From: Fagopyrum homotropicum
Taxonomy: Eukaryota; Streptophyta; Magnoliopsida; Caryophyllales; Polygonaceae
Length of the DNA stretch: 64,000 nucleotides
NCBI GenBank assembly: GCA_033239125.1
Contig: BSWB01000001.1
Coordinates: 60,493,416-60,557,415, forward strand
Direction of reading: 5' to 3'
Shown piece after piece: positions 58,660 to 64,000 of this stretch (position 1 is its first letter; each line of letters opens with the position of its first letter). Under the pieces are notes generated by a model, which was not told the DNA's origin, ran no database searches, and worked only from the letters and a program-made list of their open reading frames with translations. A program made the translations under genes and the position numbers.

Positions 58660-61600
58660 TGTAACGACCGGTTTTTTCGTTACGCTTTGATCGGGTTACA
58701 GGAGTTTAGAAAACGAAATTAAAATTTAGTGAGATTAGGATATACAAGTTAATTTTGGAAGTCGTTTAATTAAGTACCTTGTTCTATGTTTCGGGACGAA
58801 ACTTATTTTAAGGGGGTACCGATGTAACATCCGGAATTTTTATTCCGTTTAATTCCGAATCAATTCGGACTTCCAGCCGTTGACGATTTCCCATTCTATC
58901 TACTATTTCTTTCTTCACAAATTTTATCATTTTATGTAGAATTTAATTCACATAAAATGATAGAATTATATCAAACCCTAATTCTTATAATTATTTATCA
59001 TTTTATCTAGAATTTAATTCACATAAAATGATAGAATTATATCAAACCCTAATTCTTATAATTAATTCGTAACGACGACTTTAGATGAGATCATGACAAG
59101 CTGTGACGAGACCATGACAAGGTTGAGACGAGGCCATGACGAAGCCCGACAACTTTGTGACAAGGCCCAGACAACCAGTTGACAGCCCTTTTTCCTCTTG
59201 TTTCCAGCCAGCCATTTCTAGAGTCACACAAGCAGCCCACCAGTGGTGTGTTTCAGTCCAGCCCAGCAGTGGTGTGTTTCTGGACAACCCAACTTTGCCT
59301 TGCCTTCCATAACCTTAACCCTAGAAGACAGCAGCCCTGGATTCCCTATCTCGCAGCAGGATCTCCGCCAGCCCATGAGGATAGCCGGCCCTAGACGTAG
59401 CTGCTACTCCCTCTCCCTTAGTGAGCAGCCCGTAACGCCTGCACGTTTCGCTCCCCAACCGTCGGTAATCAAGCCTCGACAGATGCTCTCCCTCTTCACT
59501 CTATCATCAGCGCCACTTTCCTTCCTTCTGTTACCTTGATTCATGCCAGCCAGGGAGGATCTATTACCTTGCGTCTATCCTTGTTCTGTCAAACCAACAC
59601 ACAACGGCGCTATCAACCAGGGAGGATCTGCTGCCTTGCGTCTTCCTTGGTTTCCCTCCTGCACACAATGATCACCCTCGTAGAAGCACTCAACCCTGTG
59701 GACAAGCGTTGCAGTAGACCAGCCATCTCACTTCCCTGCAGTGTCGACAATACCATGCAGCTTGTAGATCTGGACGCAGAGAGCTATCGGATCTAGTGGC
59801 CTTACAGTCCGCCTTGTGTCTTCTTCTCTCTCTCTCGAGTTTTGGAATCGGGTAAGAGTCATACCCCTTCCTTCCTTGCACTACCTTCCACATTTTTCAT
59901 GCCTAATGGGTTCCCTTTATGTCTTCAAATCATACTCAGATCAGCCATAGAAGAAGCAGTGAAGATTTGCACTTTTCTGAGTTTGAATAAGTGTCAAGCT
60001 GTCGTGTTCGGGATCAGATTTAGGTATGCTAAACTCATTATTTTTGGCTGGTTTTCTGATATGTCATAGACAGTAGTACATAGTATAACATACTAAAATT
60101 TGGGAAGAATCGAAGTTACGGTTTGAGAGTTATTGTGTTTTGTATATATGTGCTGAGTGTTGGGGAAAACAGCAAGTGATGTTGTTTTGTGAGATGGTTT
60201 TGAATAAGCTCTTGATCTCCGTTGCGCTTGAATTTTGGATATGATATAGTTGACATATTTTTGTAGAACATATTAAAATTTGAGAGGCATCCAGCGAGTG
60301 GTTTGGGATTTATGATTTTTCAAAGATTGAGTCGTAAGCAGTTTTTCTGTTGTGCTGAAATTCAGTTTTGGGAGATAGTTTTAAATAGGATTTTGATCTC
60401 CTTTGCGGCTGAATTTTGGATATATTATAGATAAGATTTTATAGTAGAACATATCAAAATTTTGGATAAACCCAGTGAGTAGTTTAGGAGTAATGATTTT
60501 TTCAAAGTTAAGACAGTGTGTTGTTTGTTAAGTGTTGTAACCAACTTTAGAAATTTTTGTAGAAGTGATGGTTGAACAGTTTTAAAAAATTCTTGCTCCT
60601 AGGGGTAGATGAGATATCATAGATGATCTAGGGAATTATTTCGGAATTTTTATAAGATCATTCGAATTTTATATTTGAAGCCGAAGTTGGACCTTAACGA
60701 TCTTTCCGAAATAAGGAAATGGGTAAATTGTCAGTTTGTAACCAAACTCATCTTTAGGAGTTAGAATATGACTCTTTAGTCTCAAATAAGAGTTTAGGCA
60801 TGAATTAGGGAATTTTTGGAAGTTTCGAGACCAAGGGTAAAATAGTCTTTTTACCATAAATTAATACTGTAATCAATTCCGTTCTATTAAGACCTACTAT
60901 CTTAGAAGTCTTAGACTTCTAATCACCTAGAAAGTGTGCTGACACACTTGCCTTCTTTGACAGGCCACTGAATTCCTACCGTACAGATCGATTTGCGAAT
61001 TAGAAAGTCGAGATCTGATTCAGGTAAGTCCACGGACTTACTTAGCTGGCTTTCATGTATGAGTGTAATGTGTATGAGTGGTGTTCGCTAGTTATGATAA
61101 ACAACGAAACCGGATTAGGCCAACTATATTATTTACGTAATTGACCCAAGTGTATGATAACGGGTCGTGACATCATCTGCCTAGCTCTTGCGAGAGTCTA
61201 GGAGGTGCCCTTCGACCAGCCCAGTCCGGTAGACGGTCAGATGCATTAGTACCATTCCGCGTTGGTAAACGGGGACAGGGGCGAGGTTTGGGAATCCCTC
61301 GTGTCACAAAATAAGTATCATTAGTAATGACCTATCACCTAATTAAAGATAATAAAAGGATTGAGTGTTGCATGTTGATTGTGTATGTTGTGTGTATGTG
61401 CTTTTACCTTTATACTTATGCATAGAATGTTAGCTAACGATTTTATACCGTTTGTAGATGTTTTGCAGGTTAATACAGTTGTAGAGAGATCCGGAAGGAA
61501 TGGTCAGCCGGGTCCACGTACTCATTTAGTTGGGGACGGGGATGTCTTTTGTTCTTCATATGTGTCGTTTGGTACCTTTACTTTGTAAGGCTGATACATA

Positions 61601-61756
61601 TTCTTCATGTATATATTGTTTAAAGTTTTCAAATGTTTTAAATACTTTTGTGCCTTGTTGTAAGATCCTAGTGAAATTGTTGTCAAACTAAGGTCGGGAC
61701 CCATTGTGAGGTCCTAACCAGTAGCTCCCCGAGTTCTCAAAATTTGGGGTGTTACA
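58660..61756 (+). repeat. B LTR5 (complete, 3097 bp)
   Basis: Last LTR of the array; it ends GGGTGTTACA directly before the right GTCGG copy. Same inner features as LTR3 and LTR4. No gene. Confidence 0.88.
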
Positions 61757-61761
61757 GTCGG
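61757..61761. other. Target-site duplication of B, right (GTCGG)
   Basis: Identical to 13215-13219 and followed by ATTGAGCGATATTCC of A's 3' UTR. Confidence 0.85.
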
Positions 61762-62328
61762 ATTGAGCGATATTCCTAACGAATTATGGTATGTGCATCA
61801 AGGGTTTGAGGAATCTCGAAATTGAGAAAAGCAAATCTTCTAGGCTTCGGTTTTTGTGCACCGCTGTCCATAATTCCAAAAGTAAAGTCGAAAAATAATG
61901 TGAAAAAGAAGAGAGCAAAGCTCAAATTTGATGGTGTTGCAAAGCAAAATAAAAAGAAAAAGAGTTAGTTGTCCACTTTCCCTGATTCATGCATCACATC
62001 CCTTATAAGTTTCCCTTCCTTTCGCATTCTAGACCTTACTTGGAAGTCCTTAAGATCAAAAGAATGTTATTTGACTTGGTTATCTAAATTGAAGTTTCTT
62101 ATGCTTGATTTTGATAATGCTTGAAGGTTATGATGTACTTTAAAGTTTAACCAATTCATGATGTCTCTTTACTTTACATTCTCTGGTTTATGTATATAAG
62201 CATTTCAAGAGTGAATGAAGCAAGGTTTGAGAATGATCTATTGACTAGAAACACACTTACCTAAAAGATATTTTTTTTGAGTTTGCATGCATATTTCATC
62301 CTAACTTGTGTTCTAAGCTTTCAAAGAC

Positions 62329-62367
62329 CTTGCTTGGGGACAAGCAAGTGACAAGTATGGGGTATTT
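62329..62367 (+). other. GNRA hairpin plus 3' PPT, element A
   Basis: CTTGCTTG-GGGA-CAAGCAAG (62329-62348) is a perfect 8-bp stem with a GGGA loop, then AAGTATGGGGTATTT up to the LTR start TGTTAGC. Confidence 0.82.
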
Positions 62368-64000
62368 TGTTAGCATGAAATATTGCGATATTCTAGGCAC
62401 TCATTCTTGTTGTTTTTCATTCATTATAGTGTTCGTGGATAAGGTACTGAAGCATTTGTTAGCTTGTTTATCTATATTTTTGATATGGAGGTCTACATTA
62501 GCTTTATGTTCATTATAGGTGAATAAGAGTTGGAACCGGACCATTTGAGAGAGATAAGAGAGGATTTGAGCATATCGAAGGATTAGGAACACATCAAGGA
62601 CGTCAAAGAAGGAGCTAAGATGGAGAATGGCACGACACAAAGGAAACCACAAGCAATCTATGCTTCCACGCCCTAAAATACGGCCGTAGAAGAGTCCACG
62701 CCCTAAACCACGGCCGTGGATCTTGGCATCATGAGCGTGGAGCATTCCAGTGAGTTACACGGCGTAAAGTACGGTCGTGGAAGATGAGACACACCGTAAT
62801 CTAATTTCACGCCCTAAACCACGGTCGTGGAATCCCTTGAGACCGTGATTTAGGCAATCCTTTGACAAATCATTTAATGTCACATCATCTACGTATTTGG
62901 GCTGACAGATATCTCTTACTCTACGTATAAAAAGGCGGGAGAAGAGAGTTTTTAGCAACCTCGCTTTGGGAGAGTTAGCCTTAGGGTTTTCGCGAGGGAC
63001 TTTGCGGAAGCGCCGGCAATTTGGATTCCCAAAGATTGTGTGTGGCGGAAGTTGCGCCCTTTCTCTTAGGTTTTGATATTGAAGACGGATTGACAACCTG
63101 TTCTTCCTATTTGCCTAAGATCATTGTGAGGTTTTGTGTTACATTCTGAATCCATTGAGTATTCCATTTTGTGTTTTGGATTTGAGATTGACTTTGAGTT
63201 ATATTCGAGTTTTCGAAGGTTTTCATCTTTCATTCATCTTAAATTGATTTTTGATATCATGATAATGGTTATTTTCTAAGGTGAAGGGTTGATAGTTGTG
63301 GCTTAGATGATGATAGATCGATCGTAGTTTGATTGGACCCTGAGAGTTAGAGAGATCTCGTCGACGAACCAAGATCACGGTCTGTTCTTGGACTTCCACG
63401 GCCGTGGAACTCACGATCTGCCCGTGATTTACCTTAGTTTGCGAACTTTGCTTTTACTTTGATCCAAGGTTAAAGATTAGCTTTAATCTAGTCTTGGCTT
63501 GCCCTTTTTTAGGTAGTAGTGAGACTCAACACCCTCTATTTCGATTTTGAGTGTCACAACCTTAATCGTTTTAGTTAGTTTTGATCCTTGGGTTACAAGT
63601 TTGGGTATTTGAGATTAATTCTTGTCCATAGATCCTTTCTATACTGAAGCCTCAACAACCTTTATAGAGAGTGTCTTTAGATAAGTCATATAAAGTCTTG
63701 GAACTTCACCGTACATTGCTTTACTTTAGCATACCTTTGCAACTCTTAACTCTGTCCTTTTACTTATAGAATATCTTGAATCGATTGCCACAATTAGATA
63801 CCTGGATCTTTAGGGTTGTTGTTTTCCCAATATTTGCGAAGCTTTATACACTTACTTGCTTGACGATTTGCAAACTGAATTTGTTCCCCCCAAATCCCTG
63901 AGTTCGATACTATGGAATTCTTGCTTTACTACGCCGATCCGTACACTGCGGGTTCGCTTGCTTTGATTCTAGTTTTATAAATTTAAAGCTTGATTGCACG
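62368..64000 (+). repeat. 3' LTR of element A (cut by window end)
   Basis: Starts TGTTAGCATG. It includes a palindrome cluster at 62666-62850, the TATA box at 62936 and about 300 bp (63233-63534) missing from the 5' LTR. That segment holds an exact CCACGGCCGTGG at 63396-63407 in an AGATCACGG...CCGTGATTT dyad, as in D's LTR, so the longer form is probably ancestral. Confidence 0.87.
62936..62945 (+). promoter_or_regulatory. TATA box in A 3' LTR
   Basis: TATAAAAAGG in a context shared with the 5' LTR, where the first base is C. Confidence 0.55.

Larger units (their letters stand above)
13220..61756 (+). mobile_element. Element B: tandem LTR-sharing array of a LARD-like Ty3/Gypsy derivative
   Basis: Order: LTR1 - [C with D] - internal 1 - LTR2 - internal 2 - LTR3 - internal 3 - LTR4 - internal 4 with F - LTR5. 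LTRs start TGTAACGACC and end GGGTGTTACA. Each visible internal start carries TGGTATCAGAGC (initiator-Met PBS), and each internal end carries GAGGGGGATCT. Repeat period is about 6.19 kb (LTR3 start 38794, LTR4 start 44983). No internal region has a long ORF, so it fits a large retrotransposon derivative moved by proteins from another element. The PPT context TTTCGGGACGAAACTTATTT is like Tekay/Del chromoviruses, from memory. One GTCGG duplication flanks the whole array. Confidence 0.85.
61757..62367 (+). other. A 3' UTR, second part, with terminal hairpin and PPT
   Basis: Resembles D's 3' UTR near 31600-31750 (CTTCGGTTTTTGTGCACC against TTTCGGCTTTTGTACACC), which confirms that it belongs to A. 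No gene. Confidence 0.8.
2733..64000 (+). mobile_element. Element A: Athila-lineage Ty3/Gypsy retrotransposon, interrupted by array B
   Basis: The order is 5' LTR, tRNA-Asp PBS, gag, protease-RT-RNaseH, integrase, ATHILA ORF, 3' UTR, PPT, 3' LTR. The 3' UTR is split at 13219/61757 by B. Without B, A is about 12.7 kb, a usual size for Athila. The lineage call rests on FMDDFSVYG in RT, the tRNA-Asp PBS and the ATHILA ORF after pol. Every ORF is broken, and integrase has lost a catalytic residue. The last 18 or so bases of the 3' LTR lie past the window edge. Confidence 0.88.

Noticed and set aside
1439..64000. Host genes hidden between elements
   Set aside because: Once LTRs, internal regions and UTRs are assigned, almost no unassigned sequence remains.

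Overview
This window looks like heterochromatic DNA from a flowering plant, most likely a eudicot. I found no host gene. Essentially every base belongs to LTR retrotransposons nested inside each other, and every coding region is broken. The plant assignment rests on Athila-lineage Ty3/Gypsy elements (FMDD-type reverse transcriptase, tRNA-Asp primer site, ATHILA env-like ORF) and a Tork-like Ty1/Copia element.

Layout from outside in. E (1-2732, minus strand) is the 3' end of an old Athila element: part of an LTR, its 3' UTR and the end of its ATHILA ORF. A (2733 to just past 64000, plus strand) is an Athila element inserted into E. It has a 5' LTR, tRNA-Asp PBS, gag, pro-RT-RH, integrase, ATHILA ORF and 3' UTR; its 3' LTR runs off the window about 18 bp before its expected end. 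B (13220-61756) sits in A's 3' UTR and is flanked by the direct repeat GTCGG. B is a tandem array of a long-LTR, protein-poor element (LTR about 3.1 kb, internal about 3.1 kb, initiator-Met PBS), with five LTRs and four internal regions that share LTRs. C (14509-34386, minus strand) is an Athila element inserted in B's first LTR; its 5' end was lost in a deletion that also removed B sequence. D (22802-34028, plus strand) is a complete but defective Athila element inserted in C's gag. F (49010-56487, minus strand) is a Copia element inserted in the last internal region of B, with TTTAG direct repeats.

No element here looks autonomous. A has many frameshifts and stops and a Lys in place of the integrase catalytic Glu. 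D has two stops, one frameshift and a Tyr in place of the second integrase Asp. C has a nearly intact pol with the full integrase triad but no 5' end. F has three frameshifts and a stop. B shows no protein-coding capacity.

Most interesting signals: (1) a 12-bp palindrome CCACGGCCGTGG found 13 times exactly, in LTRs, in the protease-RT linker and around the ATHILA ORF of A, C and D, but not in B or F; (2) GNRA-tetraloop hairpins with changing stems just upstream of two polypurine tracts in each Athila element; (3) a relic of the 5' half of initiator tRNA-Met inside every internal region of B, an element that is itself primed by that tRNA; (4) a multi-copy LTR-shared array with a single outer target-site duplication; (5) a second polypurine tract and LTR-start copy inside B's LTR. 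All element boundaries come from terminal TG/CA, target-site duplications and repeat comparison by eye; percentages and ages were not computed.
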